IMG/VR virus record: IMGVR_UViG_3300028189_000014
Span: 1 to 62,200 of that record
Source of the DNA: a virus
Strand: one strand, 5' to 3'
Length of the DNA: 62,200 nucleotides
Position 1 is the stretch's first letter, and each line of letters starts with the position of its first letter. The notes below the pieces were generated by a model. The model did no database searches, had not been told where the DNA came from, and saw nothing but the letters and a program-made list of their open reading frames with translations. A program made the position numbers and the translations under genes. Of this stretch, positions 1 to 8,661 are shown piece by piece.

Positions 1-130
1 CGCAGACAAGGACGCTGCGAAAAGACTCCGAGCCATATGGGAGTCAAAAAAACAGGAGCTTAAATTAACACAAGTAACAGTAGCTGATGAAATAGGCACA
101 AGTCAGAGTGCAATTAGTCAGTACCTAAAC
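1..130. repeat. Terminal overlap copy A (circularisation repeat)
   Basis: The first 130 bases match the last 130 bases (62071-62200) except at base 88, which is T here and C at 62158. Both versions encode Asp in the repressor gene (GAT/GAC). This is what an assembled circular or circularly permuted genome looks like when written with an overlap. A true direct terminal repeat is less likely, because the repeat lies inside a single gene that is whole only when the ends are joined. Confidence 0.9.
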
Positions 131-604
131 GGCACCATCGCATTGAATACCGATGCAGTGCTAGTCTTCGCCAAACTATTACAATGTGAGCCAAAAGACA
201 TTCGTCCGGTTTTAGGACGTAAATTGAAGATAAAACAAATACCTACAAGGAGAATACCCGTGGTAAAAAGTTCAACAGGAGCAGTATTGGACAAACACAT
301 AGAGGCTAAGTATATTGGCGAAACTAGCGACCAAGTATATGCAGTACTCATAGACGAACAGAGTTATCATCCACGTATCAAACAAGGAGAATATGTAGTA
401 GTAGACCCCGCAGCTGACATTACACCGGGTGATGAGGTATTAATTGAGACTATAGACTCTGAGTATATAATCAAAACTTATATTCGCGAGGTCGCACAAG
501 GGTATGCAGTTGAGAACATTCTGACAGAATACTCTTCAGTAATAGCACATGATGACATTGTAGCAATCCACCCTATCATCGCTGTTCAACGAGCTAAACT
601 ATGA
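1..604 (+). CDS. LexA/CI-like phage repressor, C-terminal part (gene continues from 62048)
   Basis: Joined with 62048-62070, this reads as a 208-aa protein. Residues ~15-70 hold an XRE-type helix-turn-helix (ADEIGTSQSAISQYLNG). Residues ~95-208 form an S24/LexA-like domain: Ser129 in the D-E-Q-S-Y-H-P segment and Lys166 in IIKTY fit the Ser/Lys self-cleavage dyad, followed by the usual VVVDP strand. No clear Ala-Gly cleavage bond is seen between the domains, so self-cleavage is inferred only. It should maintain lysogeny by binding operators, for which the dispersed 17-bp near-palindromes are candidates. Its start overlaps the preceding nuclease stop (ATGA) and its stop overlaps the next start (ATGA), so it belongs to a longer plus-strand operon. 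Confidence 0.9.
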   Translation, partial: ADKDAAKRLRAIWESKKQELKLTQVTVADEIGTSQSAISQYLNGTIALNTDAVLVFAKLLQCEPKDIRPVLGRKLKIKQIPTRRIPVVKSSTGAVLDKHIEAKYIGETSDQVYAVLIDEQSYHPRIKQGEYVVVDPAADITPGDEVLIETIDSEYIIKTYIREVAQGYAVENILTEYSSVIAHDDIVAIHPIIAVQRAKL

Positions 605-816
605 ATGACCCAGTAAATCATCCTAGTCATTATACTTTTTCTAAGTATGAGGTTATTGATGTGATTAACGAATGGGATTTAGGCTACGATCTAGGTAATG
701 CAGTGAAATATATTGCCAGAGCAGGTAGAAAAAACCCTGAGAAAGAGATGGAAGACATTAACAAAGCGATCTTTTATTTACAAGATTATATAAGCAGAGG
801 TAATAATGCGCCCTAA
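601..816 (+). CDS. DUF3310 family protein
   Basis: A 71-aa protein with the DUF3310 signature: VNHPSHY at the start, then EVIDVI, then GNAVKYIARAGRKNP and a final KAIFYLQ helix. The family is common in phages and is sometimes annotated as a nucleotide-kinase-like accessory; its biochemical role is not established. The start overlaps the repressor stop by four bases, suggesting translational coupling. Its last codons contain the -35, operator-like 17-mer and -10 of a possible promoter for the next gene. Confidence 0.85.
   Translation: MNDPVNHPSHYTFSKYEVIDVINEWDLGYDLGNAVKYIARAGRKNPEKEMEDINKAIFYLQDYISRGNNAP
777..806 (+). promoter_or_regulatory. Sigma70-like promoter overlapping a 17-bp near-palindrome
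   Basis: TTTACA (777-782), an 18-base spacer, then TAATAA (801-806). The 17-mer TATAAGCAGAGGTAATA (789-805) fills the spacer and the -10, an arrangement in which bound repressor would block RNA polymerase. It lies inside the end of the DUF3310 gene and directly before the ATG at 806. A leader would be very short or absent, so promoter activity is a hypothesis. Confidence 0.5.
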
Positions 817-1213
817 ATTATTGCGAAATCCAGATCCTACTTCCGCTACCGCTATATATGAATGTCCTGTTTGCAATGAAGAATTTACAGCAATTATGTA
901 TCGTATACAGCACGGTCAAAAATCATGTTCGCAGAAATGCGGGCGCGTCCTATCTAAGGCTAAACAAGTAGGGCGACCGCCTAATGCTGTACTAGGTAAA
1001 GTGTACAGCGAGTTTTCACCTGTAGATTTCAAACGTATTTGTAAGCAATTAAATATAAGCAGAGCTAATCATCACGATAAAGATCTAGTACTTATGTGGA
1101 ACGCTCGTACTGACGAGCTACTTCCTCGACTGGAGGATAAAGGCAAGAAACTAGAGATCTTAGGAGAGAACGAGGTCACGACTATGGATCGTTTAAAGGA
1201 GATATATGGATGA
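806..1213 (+). CDS. Unknown protein with N-terminal Cys4 zinc-finger-like motif
   Basis: 135 aa. CPVC (near residue 20) and a later C-x3-C pair (SCSQKC) resemble a treble-clef or zinc-ribbon knuckle. The rest is basic and helical, with a segment (FKRICKQLNISRANHHDKD) that could contact DNA. I do not recognise the family. It starts ten bases before the DUF3310 stop and ends in an ATGA overlap with the excisionase-like gene, so it is part of the lysogeny operon and may act in integration control or DNA binding. Confidence 0.7.
   Translation: MRPKLLRNPDPTSATAIYECPVCNEEFTAIMYRIQHGQKSCSQKCGRVLSKAKQVGRPPNAVLGKVYSEFSPVDFKRICKQLNISRANHHDKDLVLMWNARTDELLPRLEDKGKKLEILGENEVTTMDRLKEIYG
1054..1070 (+). 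promoter_or_regulatory. Dispersed 17-mer, intragenic copy
   Basis: TATAAGCAGAGCTAATC, one mismatch class away from the genome-wide consensus TATAAGCAGTGCTAATA. It lies inside the gene at 806-1213, about 140 bases before the excisionase-like start. No convincing -35 is seen upstream. It may be a repressor site without promoter function. Confidence 0.4.
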
Positions 1214-1512
1214 ACACATTAACCCTAACTGAAGCTGCAGCTTATTTGAAGTGCAATGCTGAGACTGTTCGAGTCAAAGCTAAAGCACGGGAAATAAAAG
1301 CAGTAAAAGTTGGGAGACAGTGGGTATTTAAAGAAGAAGACTTGTCATCTTATTTAGATAAGTTGTACGATGGGGATTTTAACACCGTGCAACCACCATG
1401 CAATACTATCAAACGGGGTCTAAATTCATTTGGTACCGATTCACCGCTCCTGACGGACGACGAGTACGAAGATCTACTAAGACCACCGACAAACGTAAGG
1501 CCCAGGAATTAG
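1210..1512 (+). CDS. Excisionase-like MerR-type HTH protein
   Basis: 100 aa. Residues ~1-50 match the excisionase-family winged helix (LTLTEAAAYLKCNAETVRVKA, then a wing with VGRQWVFKEEDL). Such proteins bend att DNA and steer the integrase toward excision, which fits the adjacent integrase and attP. A good AAGGAG site precedes ATG 1210. The last ~38 residues are read from DNA that also encodes the integrase N-terminus in another frame; they look low-complexity and are probably not under strong protein-level selection. Confidence 0.8.
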   Translation: MNTLTLTEAAAYLKCNAETVRVKAKAREIKAVKVGRQWVFKEEDLSSYLDKLYDGDFNTVQPPCNTIKRGLNSFGTDSPLLTDDEYEDLLRPPTNVRPRN

Positions 1513-2384
1513 AAGACAAGCATCGTGCCCAACTCTGGGACGAACATAAGCTAGGTACTCAACCTGAAGTTCTATGGAACACAGCATGCGTTCGTTGGGT
1601 TAAAGAAAGTACCAAGACTTCTATCAACGACGATCTCGAAAAACTCCGATGGCTGGATAAATTTCTACGCGATCAGCCGCTTCATACCATTACCACTGAT
1701 TGTATTGAACAGATCATCGAAGCTAAGTTAGCTGAAGGTGTCGCCCCCGCAACTATTAACCGCTACACCACTCTGGTAGGTTCTATCCTACGCAAAGCTC
1801 ACGGTCCCTGGCATTGTCTGAACGAACTTCCACATATACGGAAACTGAAAGAACCCGACAAACGAATACGTTGGATCACGCGAGAACAAGCAAAACTACT
1901 TATTGCCGAGTTACCTCCACACCAAAAAGCTATGGTGGAATTCAGCCTAGCTACGGGTCTAAGAGAATCAAATGTAACAGGTTTGGAGTGGTCCCAGATC
2001 TCCCCTTCTGGGAGTAAGGCATGGCTTCATCCAGACCAGACGAAGAATAGTAAACCGATGTCCGTCCCGTTTAATCCTACAGCGCAACGAGTTGTAGCAG
2101 AACGCCGAGGGATACATTCTGTGTATGTGTTTACTTTTAAAGATAAACGAATACAAAAGGCACACACTGGCGCATTTAAGAAGGCTCTAGTGAGAGCGGG
2201 TATTGAGCACTTCAGGTGGCATGACCTACGCCACACATGGGCGAGTTGGCACGTACAGAATGGTACGCCATTAAACGTTTTACAAGAACTTGGAGGTTGG
2301 AGTAGCTACGAGATGGTACTACGGTACGCTCACTTAGCACCTGACCATTTAGCAGATTATGCGAATAACATTGAGGATAAGTGA
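1398..2384 (+). CDS. int: Tyrosine recombinase (phage integrase)
   Basis: 328 aa. N-terminal arm-binding region (residues ~3-45: YYQTGSKFIWYRFTAPDGRR), SAM-like core-binding domain (~60-140) and catalytic domain (~155-328). Catalytic residues visible: Arg189 (TGLRESN), a likely Lys216, His275-x-x-Arg278 (HDLRH), Trp301 at the His/Trp position and nucleophile Tyr310 (LRYAHL). It should recombine attP at 2382-2606 with a host tRNA-His gene. Starting at 1398 keeps the arm-binding domain but overlaps the excisionase-like gene by 115 bases out of frame. No strong ribosome site is seen, so translation may be coupled to that upstream gene. Confidence 0.95.
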   Translation: MQYYQTGSKFIWYRFTAPDGRRVRRSTKTTDKRKAQELEDKHRAQLWDEHKLGTQPEVLWNTACVRWVKESTKTSINDDLEKLRWLDKFLRDQPLHTITTDCIEQIIEAKLAEGVAPATINRYTTLVGSILRKAHGPWHCLNELPHIRKLKEPDKRIRWITREQAKLLIAELPPHQKAMVEFSLATGLRESNVTGLEWSQISPSGSKAWLHPDQTKNSKPMSVPFNPTAQRVVAERRGIHSVYVFTFKDKRIQKAHTGAFKKALVRAGIEHFRWHDLRHTWASWHVQNGTPLNVLQELGGWSSYEMVLRYAHLAPDHLADYANNIEDK

Positions 2385-2606
2385 CATAATTCTGACATAG
2401 CACCGAGGAGCGGTTTTGCTAACTCGTTGATTTAATGGGGTGAACGAAGGGGCTCGAACCCTCGACAACCGGAATCACAATCCGGGGCTCTACTGGCACA
2501 CCCTATATAAATCAATATGTTACTACCTAACCCTATGTCAAAACCCAGTACAATACTGGCATAATCCACCCAAAACAACCTACCTCTGTCATAATTCTGG
2601 CATAGC
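2382..2606. other. Probable attP region with arm-type repeats
   Basis: Between the integrase stop and the converging tail gene lie six copies of TGnCATA: 2382, 2393, 2557, 2587 and 2598 in direct orientation and 2534-2540 inverted. Two pairs form an almost identical 17-bp direct repeat, CATAATTCTG(A/G)CATAGC, at 2385-2401 and 2590-2606. Within each pair the spacing is 11 bases, about one helical turn. The repeats flank the tRNA-derived core at 2436-2493, as integrase arm sites do. A perfect 6-bp inverted repeat (CCAGTA/TACTGG) lies at 2545-2559. No gene is seen here. Confidence 0.75.
2436..2493 (-). other. 3' fragment of tRNA-His (anticodon GTG), likely att core
   Basis: Read on the minus strand it gives the end of a D-arm (GTAGAGC), an anticodon stem-loop CCGGA-TTGTGAT-TCCGG with GTG at 2476-2478, a variable loop, T-arm GAGGG-TTCGAGC-CCCTT, acceptor 3' strand, discriminator C and CCA ending at 2436. 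The 5' acceptor strand and most of the D-arm are missing, so it cannot fold as a complete tRNA. It would rebuild the 3' end of the host tRNA-His gene after integration. Confidence 0.8.
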
Positions 2607-4885
2607 TAAGTGTATTTAGTTACATCCGTTATAATATACATATTAGACTTACGATTTATAGTTTTTGGGTCATAAGGAATGCTGCCATAGGATACTGAGC
2701 CCGCATCGTCATCATCGTCCCAAGGCCAAAAACCTACAGCTCCTGCATCCCAATCAGCCGAATACTCGAACCCTCCATCGTAAGTGGCCCATCCAGATTT
2801 AAATGAACTGCCTGTTATTTTAAAAGCGTTAAGATACATAACCCACCACGTCGCAACTGACTGTTGACGCTGTATACCCTCTAAAATACTATGGTAAGTG
2901 GGGATCCATCCATTCCATGTAATATACCAACCCCATAATTCATATTCACTATAACCTCTAATAGACCGCATCTGCACAGCTTGGGTAAGTGATGGAGCAG
3001 CAAACATTAAATTACCTTGCGTTAGTCCGGCAGTGATATTGGAACTAGTACTGAAACCAGCAGACCTAAAATCCCAGTCGTTCTGTGTGCTGCCCGGCGC
3101 TTGACTCCCCCCGAAAGAGTTACCGCTCCAATACCAGCGTTTAACACCTTGATCATAATAAATACCTGTAAATGTTCCGCTATCTGTAGGAGACCCCGTA
3201 CTAACAGGCGTAGCAGGTGATGTAATTGATCCGCCTGAGACAACTACTAATGGTTTTAATCGACTATCAAAAGTGGGTAGAGTAGCTGAACCTGTAGCTA
3301 TAGTAGAGAACACGTTCCAATCATAAGTGTATTCTACTGATCTATACAGCTCTTCTAAAGTAGCTGGAGTTATAGTAAGAGTTTGGTCTGTTGTGACGGC
3401 TTGAGCTGCTACCATAGTTGCGTAATAAGCGTCTCTAGCATTTTCCCAAGCAGTAGTAACTGGATTAGGCTTAGCTACTGAGTATATTACATTATTTCCT
3501 CCTGTTAGTAGCTGTTTAGCAGGCGCTCCCACTACTTCCGAGATAACCAACCAAGCTGTAGGGCTACTAACTATAGGAGTGTTATCACTATACACCCCAT
3601 AGTCAGGAGTCCCATACACATAGGTATTGAGATTAGTGTTAGCCCCTGAGTAATGTGAGTTGTACCCGTCCAATAACTTATTATACATATAAACTTCTTC
3701 GTCATACGTAGCAATCAGCGTGAGATTCTGATTAGTTATACTCGCTATATGCTGTGCATAAGCAGTTTGGTAAGCGCTATACCTCGGTTGTAAGTACGAT
3801 TTCCAACCCGAAGAATAATTGTATGTATAATAAGTGCTCCAGCCATATGCATAATTGTAGATTCCGTCAGGCGCTGCATTATAAACTGACGTAATATAGG
3901 ATATTGAAAGAGAATACCCATCTGAAGACTGAGGTGCACCTAATGGACCCCAGTATGTCGCAACCACAGGAGATACAACATTTAACAATGTCTGACGACT
4001 ACTACTTTGCCAAAAACTATATAAACTATTAGCTACGCACCAGTTGTAATCATTTAGATAGTTTAAATATTTCATCACATCTTGCCCAAAGACCTGAGTG
4101 CCATGACCGTTATGCATAACCACGTTTTGTGATGCCATATACGTATCTAGCCCACTCCAAGTACGTTCTTCCATAGTACTTACAACTAACGTAGGGTATG
4201 TTGGAGCTATAGGTTTAGGGTAGTAACCATTAGAATGCGAGCCAATATCAATCCAAATATCTCCTAGTGCGGGATTAGCTGGGGCGCTAGCACTTCCCGT
4301 CAACGTTGCGGTACTTCCAGCAATCTGTAAAGGCGTAGGACAAGTACTCAAAGCTGCATTAGCTGTATTAACACTACTCTCGGTTGTTAACGTAGCCTCA
4401 ACTGTTCTACTCTGAGCTATAGTCATTACTTTTTCTACTGTAGGGCCACGTAATGGGATATCACCGAATAACTGCATCCCGTAACTTTCCGTAGACGGGG
4501 TTATATAAGTATTAGGTAGAAATAGATGGAGTTCTGGAGTTAAAGTACTATCACTACCTGATTGAATAACTTCGAATTCCCAAGTGGTCGTCTGTGATAT
4601 GTAACCTTGCCTAATAACTGCATGCCACTTCGTATAATCACTAGGTCTGATAAATACAGTAGGGACTCCTTCTGTAACATATGAATATGAATATAACACA
4701 TGCCCATCAATTGAATCATTCGTCCCTGAGTATCCCGGAAAATCCGTCGGCCCCACTAAAGAAGCTATAAATGTAGCCTGTCCTGCATAGTGTAATGATT
4801 GTAATCCACTATCTATAAGAACTTGGCTATCTAAAGTAGATCCTGTTCTATAATGATCTGAGAATACTTTAACCCCCAGACTCAT
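2606..4885 (-). CDS. Large tail/structural protein, Tyr- and Ser/Thr-rich
   Basis: 759 aa, last gene of the leftward virion block. The sequence is rich in aromatic and small polar residues, typical of beta-rich distal tail parts, with a run of acidic residues (WPWDDDDDAG) near the C-terminus. No catalytic motif or family recognised. Its start overlaps the stop of the 93-aa gene upstream (ATGA-type junction), so it is co-translated with the tail genes at 4882-8181. A tail fibre or tip component is inferred from position only. Confidence 0.7.
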   Translation of the reverse strand: MSLGVKVFSDHYRTGSTLDSQVLIDSGLQSLHYAGQATFIASLVGPTDFPGYSGTNDSIDGHVLYSYSYVTEGVPTVFIRPSDYTKWHAVIRQGYISQTTTWEFEVIQSGSDSTLTPELHLFLPNTYITPSTESYGMQLFGDIPLRGPTVEKVMTIAQSRTVEATLTTESSVNTANAALSTCPTPLQIAGSTATLTGSASAPANPALGDIWIDIGSHSNGYYPKPIAPTYPTLVVSTMEERTWSGLDTYMASQNVVMHNGHGTQVFGQDVMKYLNYLNDYNWCVANSLYSFWQSSSRQTLLNVVSPVVATYWGPLGAPQSSDGYSLSISYITSVYNAAPDGIYNYAYGWSTYYTYNYSSGWKSYLQPRYSAYQTAYAQHIASITNQNLTLIATYDEEVYMYNKLLDGYNSHYSGANTNLNTYVYGTPDYGVYSDNTPIVSSPTAWLVISEVVGAPAKQLLTGGNNVIYSVAKPNPVTTAWENARDAYYATMVAAQAVTTDQTLTITPATLEELYRSVEYTYDWNVFSTIATGSATLPTFDSRLKPLVVVSGGSITSPATPVSTGSPTDSGTFTGIYYDQGVKRWYWSGNSFGGSQAPGSTQNDWDFRSAGFSTSSNITAGLTQGNLMFAAPSLTQAVQMRSIRGYSEYELWGWYITWNGWIPTYHSILEGIQRQQSVATWWVMYLNAFKITGSSFKSGWATYDGGFEYSADWDAGAVGFWPWDDDDDAGSVSYGSIPYDPKTINRKSNMYIITDVTKYT

Positions 4886-5163
4886 CGTGCGAACACCATT
4901 ATGAGCGAGTTGACAGTTCCTGTGTTATCGACAGAAACTGTACTACCCGCAACAGTAACATTCGACACATAGGCCTCTTGGTTATTGGGGATAAAATCTA
5001 GTTGGAGCTGTAGAGTGGACAATTCCATCCCTGCTGCTGCTTGATTTATAAAGCTAGTAGCTATACCGGGACGAGCAGCAAAAAAGCCTACAAGGCTCCA
5101 TGCGGTATCTTTTGTCCCGATACCCATAGCTCCAGAGGCATCAAACGTTTCAACTCCGAACAT
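4882..5163 (-). CDS. Small tail-associated protein
   Basis: 93 aa, no recognised domain; composition suits a beta-sandwich structural protein. It overlaps the tail gene upstream by 14 bases and the 759-aa gene downstream by four, so the three are translated as a unit. It may be a small fibre cap or connector, inferred from context. Confidence 0.65.
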   Translation of the reverse strand: MFGVETFDASGAMGIGTKDTAWSLVGFFAARPGIATSFINQAAAGMELSTLQLQLDFIPNNQEAYVSNVTVAGSTVSVDNTGTVNSLIMVFAR

Positions 5164-6445
5164 TACTGTCTTGTATACTTATAGTGTCAGAAATAGCAAC
5201 TTCATAAGCTACCGTCCGAACATCGCTATCTCCTAACTCTATAGTGTCAGAAATAGCAACTTCATACGCTGTCGCTTCCCATATAAAATTCACATTTGTC
5301 ATAGCTAATAAGGTGTCATCAGTAGGAAGCGTGGTGACATATACTTTCTGAGCCGCTTGTAATATAGATACAGTGCCTGCTTCTAACGTAGCCGCCGTAT
5401 CACGGATGGAGTAGGTTGTGTTAACTCCAGATTTAACTCCGTAAATAATAGCACCTTGGCTATAGTCAGCTGTGTCAGTAATCTCTATGTTAACTGCTGC
5501 ATCTACTACCTTTACAGTAGTACTACCAGACATATATGTATCAACATTGGCTACAAAATTAGCAGCATTGTCCCAGATGCTAAACGTAGTACCTACAGTA
5601 TAGTTAGCAGCAGTAGCTACAGTATCAACTGTTAGATTTCCAATCTTAACCCGTAGATTTCCATTGTCATCAAACACACCTAGCGTACCAACACCTAGGT
5701 TAATAATGAAACGGTTATTAACATCATGGATAACGTTCGCTTGGATGTCACCCATAGTGGCTCTGAATGCCTGAAAGGAATCAGAGACAACTATACGATC
5801 AGCAGCTATCGACTCGGCAATAATTGATTCTATCCGAGCATCTTTTATAAGAGCATCAGATATATAAGTCTTATTACCCACTGCACCGAAAGGTTCTTCA
5901 CCTATTGCATCCTTTATAACATCGGTTACAGATTTTAATGTATTCCCTCTAACTCCCTCTACTTTGTTAAAATTACCTCTAACTCCCGTTGTAGAAACAA
6001 AGCGTATCCAATAGTAGTAATCACTGTCATACCCTACAGAATCAGAAAACATAGTCCCTGTGATCGAACCTATTTTCAGAGCATACTGTCTATCATTAGC
6101 AGTATGCCTATAAATCTCTGTGTACCCATGTCCGGTATAGTCAGTACCGCCCCATGTGAGCAGGATGTTAGTAAAAGTATTAGAAGTTGCTTCTAAATCA
6201 GTAGGGTCATTAGGTTTCCCACTCAAAGCTGTTGGGACTGATATACCCACTCGAGTTGAGTTACTGGTAGCATCAGTAGATAAGGTAACTATTCCGCTAT
6301 CAATAAGATCTCTGAAACTAACAAAAGCATCCTTAGGATCACCCCTATCACCTTCACGTATTTCCATGAGCTCTTTTACTGCATTTAAGACACGGTTAAG
6401 CTCTAGGTCTTTAGTTTTAACTGCGGTGATAGAAGGCTTTTTCAT
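5150..6445 (-). CDS. Tail protein with fibronectin III-like domain (hub/tip type)
   Basis: 431 aa. Residues ~80-165 look like an FN3 domain (PTDLEATSNTFTNILLTW, then YYYWIRFVSTTG). They are followed by a segment typical of host-specificity (J-like) tail tip proteins: SDALIKDARIESIIAESIAADRIV. The C-terminus has two imperfect copies of AYEVAISDTI. It sits between a 579-aa tail protein and the 93-aa protein with short overlaps. It probably forms part of the tail tip or links fibres to the tail. Confidence 0.7.
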   Translation of the reverse strand: MKKPSITAVKTKDLELNRVLNAVKELMEIREGDRGDPKDAFVSFRDLIDSGIVTLSTDATSNSTRVGISVPTALSGKPNDPTDLEATSNTFTNILLTWGGTDYTGHGYTEIYRHTANDRQYALKIGSITGTMFSDSVGYDSDYYYWIRFVSTTGVRGNFNKVEGVRGNTLKSVTDVIKDAIGEEPFGAVGNKTYISDALIKDARIESIIAESIAADRIVVSDSFQAFRATMGDIQANVIHDVNNRFIINLGVGTLGVFDDNGNLRVKIGNLTVDTVATAANYTVGTTFSIWDNAANFVANVDTYMSGSTTVKVVDAAVNIEITDTADYSQGAIIYGVKSGVNTTYSIRDTAATLEAGTVSILQAAQKVYVTTLPTDDTLLAMTNVNFIWEATAYEVAISDTIELGDSDVRTVAYEVAISDTISIQDSNVRS

Positions 6446-8181
6446 TGTATTCCTGATAGTCCTGAGACACTATCTGCAAAATACACAGCCTCAATTGCAG
6501 AAGTTCCAGAGAGCGTTATCTCCCAATGCGTTCCTCGGCTACCGCTGGGTAATCGAAACGTAGCTACTCCAGTTGCATCCGCTGTAACTGCTATAGGACT
6601 TAACGCAGTCCCATCTATAGTTAGAGTTAGGCTAGTAGTTCCGCCTCCTGCAGTAAAGACAACTTGCCCTGTAGATAATATAGTAGGTCGCTCAGTGATG
6701 AAAACTTTAGAAGTCCATGTAAAAGTATCATCGGTAGTATCTGAAGTCCAAGGGGCTATATTCCAGAAAGGGTAATTGGCATTATATTCTGATACATCTG
6801 TTAACTTACTGAGATTTTGATAGACATATAAAGTATCAGTAATAATGTCATTAAAGGCAGCATCCGTATCAAGATCTATAGTGACAAAGTGTTTGTCTAC
6901 TGGGTTAAATATAAACCCTCCAGTCCCATTAAAAGCATAATACAGATTATCATGTTGGTAAGCGTGTATAGAACTTGGGTTGTATGTACTCCACTGTGCC
7001 CGGGTTATTAAGTCCTTAGTTAATAGCTCAGCACCTCCACTAGAAACATATACCAACCCATCAGGTGAGGCATATATCACACCATCCAATATAGATACGA
7101 TAGATCGCTTCGATACACAAGCCTGCTCTACGGATAAACCTATGAGGTCCATAGATGCTGAGGTGGCACCGCTTGCTAGATACGGAGTACCTTTAGTACA
7201 TATAACAAGTTGATCTCCGGCTCTGCCTAGCCCGACTATCTCATAAGGCACACCTAGCTGATATTCTATAGGCCATGCGTATGGGATATAAGGTTCTGAG
7301 AACATTAAGGTGTTCTCATAGAAACCTGCTAACACGCCATTAGCCATAGCTGTTAATCCTTTAAGATTAGTATCAGGTGGCACCCAGGTTTTTGTAGGGA
7401 GCACTTCTGCACGGTTTCCGGTATCAATTATCGTAACTCCTCCAGTTACTGTGGTAGTTTCTGCACAAAACTGAAAGTCCGTAGCATTACTCCCTGTAGC
7501 TGTTACATATAATCTAACTTTGGCGATACTTTCATAAACTCCATTAGTTGATGGTATGGTTACACCTATTACAGGCTCTTCAGTCAATAGAGCAGCTACT
7601 CGCGGGGAAGGTGCGGAAGGTGCGCTTTCTTCACCAGTAGCATTTACATAAGTATAGACATAGAATCTCTGCTCTAAATCTAATGAGGCGGTCGAGCCTG
7701 TTATCCACGCGGTAGTAGGTGCTTCTGTTGGTTTAGGCATTCCTACTGCCTGACTTGTGTAGGGTTTTCGGTATATAGGAGTAGTAAGATCTGTCTTATA
7801 ATCTACTGTTGCAGGTGTGGCATTAGTGTCAGTGACTAATTCGTTGTTAGTCATCTTCATAATCCCATCACCGGTGAAATACAGACGGTCCGTTGAGTCA
7901 TTCACAATAGGGCTTTGCACTACATCAACATCAAACATCCAATGCAGCCAATGAGTGCCGTACTTATATATAGTAGTTGGTGAGCCATCTTCCCTAAGGT
8001 TACTACTAGATTCTCTACCTATAGGCTCCAACGACGAATCTATAGTTATAGCCCCGTAACCTTTCAGATCCCCGTTTTCTAGCCGAGCATTTAGTGCTGT
8101 CTGAGCAAACTCAGGTGCTAGTAACCTAGGCGCTAACTTAGGGACTGCTCCTTTAAAGCTCGTTATTTTGAATCCCGGCAT
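6442..8181 (-). CDS. Podovirus tail protein (tail tube/needle-type structural protein)
   Basis: 579 aa. The N-terminus (GFKITSFKGAVPKLAPRLLAPEFAQTA) resembles structural tail proteins of marine podoviruses; the remainder is beta-rich with long Thr/Ser stretches. No enzyme motif is seen. The start is overlapped by 29 bases by the small zinc-finger gene at 8153-8305; the stop overlaps the FN3-type tail gene by four bases. Structural role is inferred from neighbours and composition. Confidence 0.65.
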   Translation of the reverse strand: MPGFKITSFKGAVPKLAPRLLAPEFAQTALNARLENGDLKGYGAITIDSSLEPIGRESSSNLREDGSPTTIYKYGTHWLHWMFDVDVVQSPIVNDSTDRLYFTGDGIMKMTNNELVTDTNATPATVDYKTDLTTPIYRKPYTSQAVGMPKPTEAPTTAWITGSTASLDLEQRFYVYTYVNATGEESAPSAPSPRVAALLTEEPVIGVTIPSTNGVYESIAKVRLYVTATGSNATDFQFCAETTTVTGGVTIIDTGNRAEVLPTKTWVPPDTNLKGLTAMANGVLAGFYENTLMFSEPYIPYAWPIEYQLGVPYEIVGLGRAGDQLVICTKGTPYLASGATSASMDLIGLSVEQACVSKRSIVSILDGVIYASPDGLVYVSSGGAELLTKDLITRAQWSTYNPSSIHAYQHDNLYYAFNGTGGFIFNPVDKHFVTIDLDTDAAFNDIITDTLYVYQNLSKLTDVSEYNANYPFWNIAPWTSDTTDDTFTWTSKVFITERPTILSTGQVVFTAGGGTTSLTLTIDGTALSPIAVTADATGVATFRLPSGSRGTHWEITLSGTSAIEAVYFADSVSGLSGIQ

Positions 8182-8305
8182 CTTCTTGTTCCTCTAACCA
8201 ATAATTACGGCATTCCACTGAGCACCATCTAGGTATATGTCCTCCATTAACTTCAACAGGCTTATCACAGTATGCACATTTCGTTCCTATCCCTTTATCT
8301 CCCAT
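8153..8305 (-). CDS. 50-aa zinc-finger-like protein
   Basis: A small gene not covered by larger frames. It encodes 50 aa with C-x2-C near the start (KCAYCDK) and C-x3-C later (WCSVEC), a Cys4 treble-clef arrangement followed by an aromatic, acidic helix. ATG at 8305 lies within the endolysin 3' end and the stop lies within the start of the tail gene at 8181. The tight overlaps and motif spacing make it credible. Function unknown; possibly a virion or host-targeting accessory. Confidence 0.65.
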   Translation of the reverse strand: MGDKGIGTKCAYCDKPVEVNGGHIPRWCSVECRNYWLEEQEDAGIQNNEL

Positions 8306-8661
8306 CTCGCTTTCAGCCTCCTGCTGTCGATGTGTGTGAATGTTTCGTATTTTCCAAACCCATAAGAGTCAGGATACCGTTCTATTAAGTATCCATACAC
8401 CTTGTCTGGTGTCACTCCTTTTAGGAGCACGTCGCTTGCTTTTCCCTCGAGATGTTTTGAAAAAACGCTGCCCCCTACAGAGGCATTGTGCGATTTACAT
8501 CTCATAGCTGAGGTGACGGTTATAGGCGTGTTAAAGTGTCGTCGTAGTTCCTCTAGTATGTTAATCAATGTCACATCAACAGTAGGATCCTGTGATTGTG
8601 GGCAGGTGCCGCATTGGCATGCGAATTCGCTTCTGGCGAAATGCTGACTAATCTTCTGCAC
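8287..8661 (-). CDS. Endolysin: M15 family L,D-/D,D-peptidase
   Basis: 124 aa. The M15 zinc-ligand pattern is present: H70 and D77 in SKHLEGKASD and H110 in THID, with the supporting SAMRCKSHN segment. Such enzymes cut peptidoglycan stem peptides. There is no signal peptide, so export would depend on a holin; candidate small membrane proteins lie at 9578-9788. An N-terminal CQCGTC cluster is unusual for this family and could bind metal or form a disulfide. It overlaps the lipoprotein gene by 14 bases. Confidence 0.85.
   Translation of the reverse strand: MQKISQHFARSEFACQCGTCPQSQDPTVDVTLINILEELRRHFNTPITVTSAMRCKSHNASVGGSVFSKHLEGKASDVLLKGVTPDKVYGYLIERYPDSYGFGKYETFTHIDSRRLKARWEIKG

Noticed and set aside
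2436-2515. A complete tRNA-His gene
   Set aside because: The 3' half is perfect, but the 5' acceptor strand and most of the D-arm are missing (only GTAGAGC remains), so it cannot fold as a tRNA; an att core explains it better.
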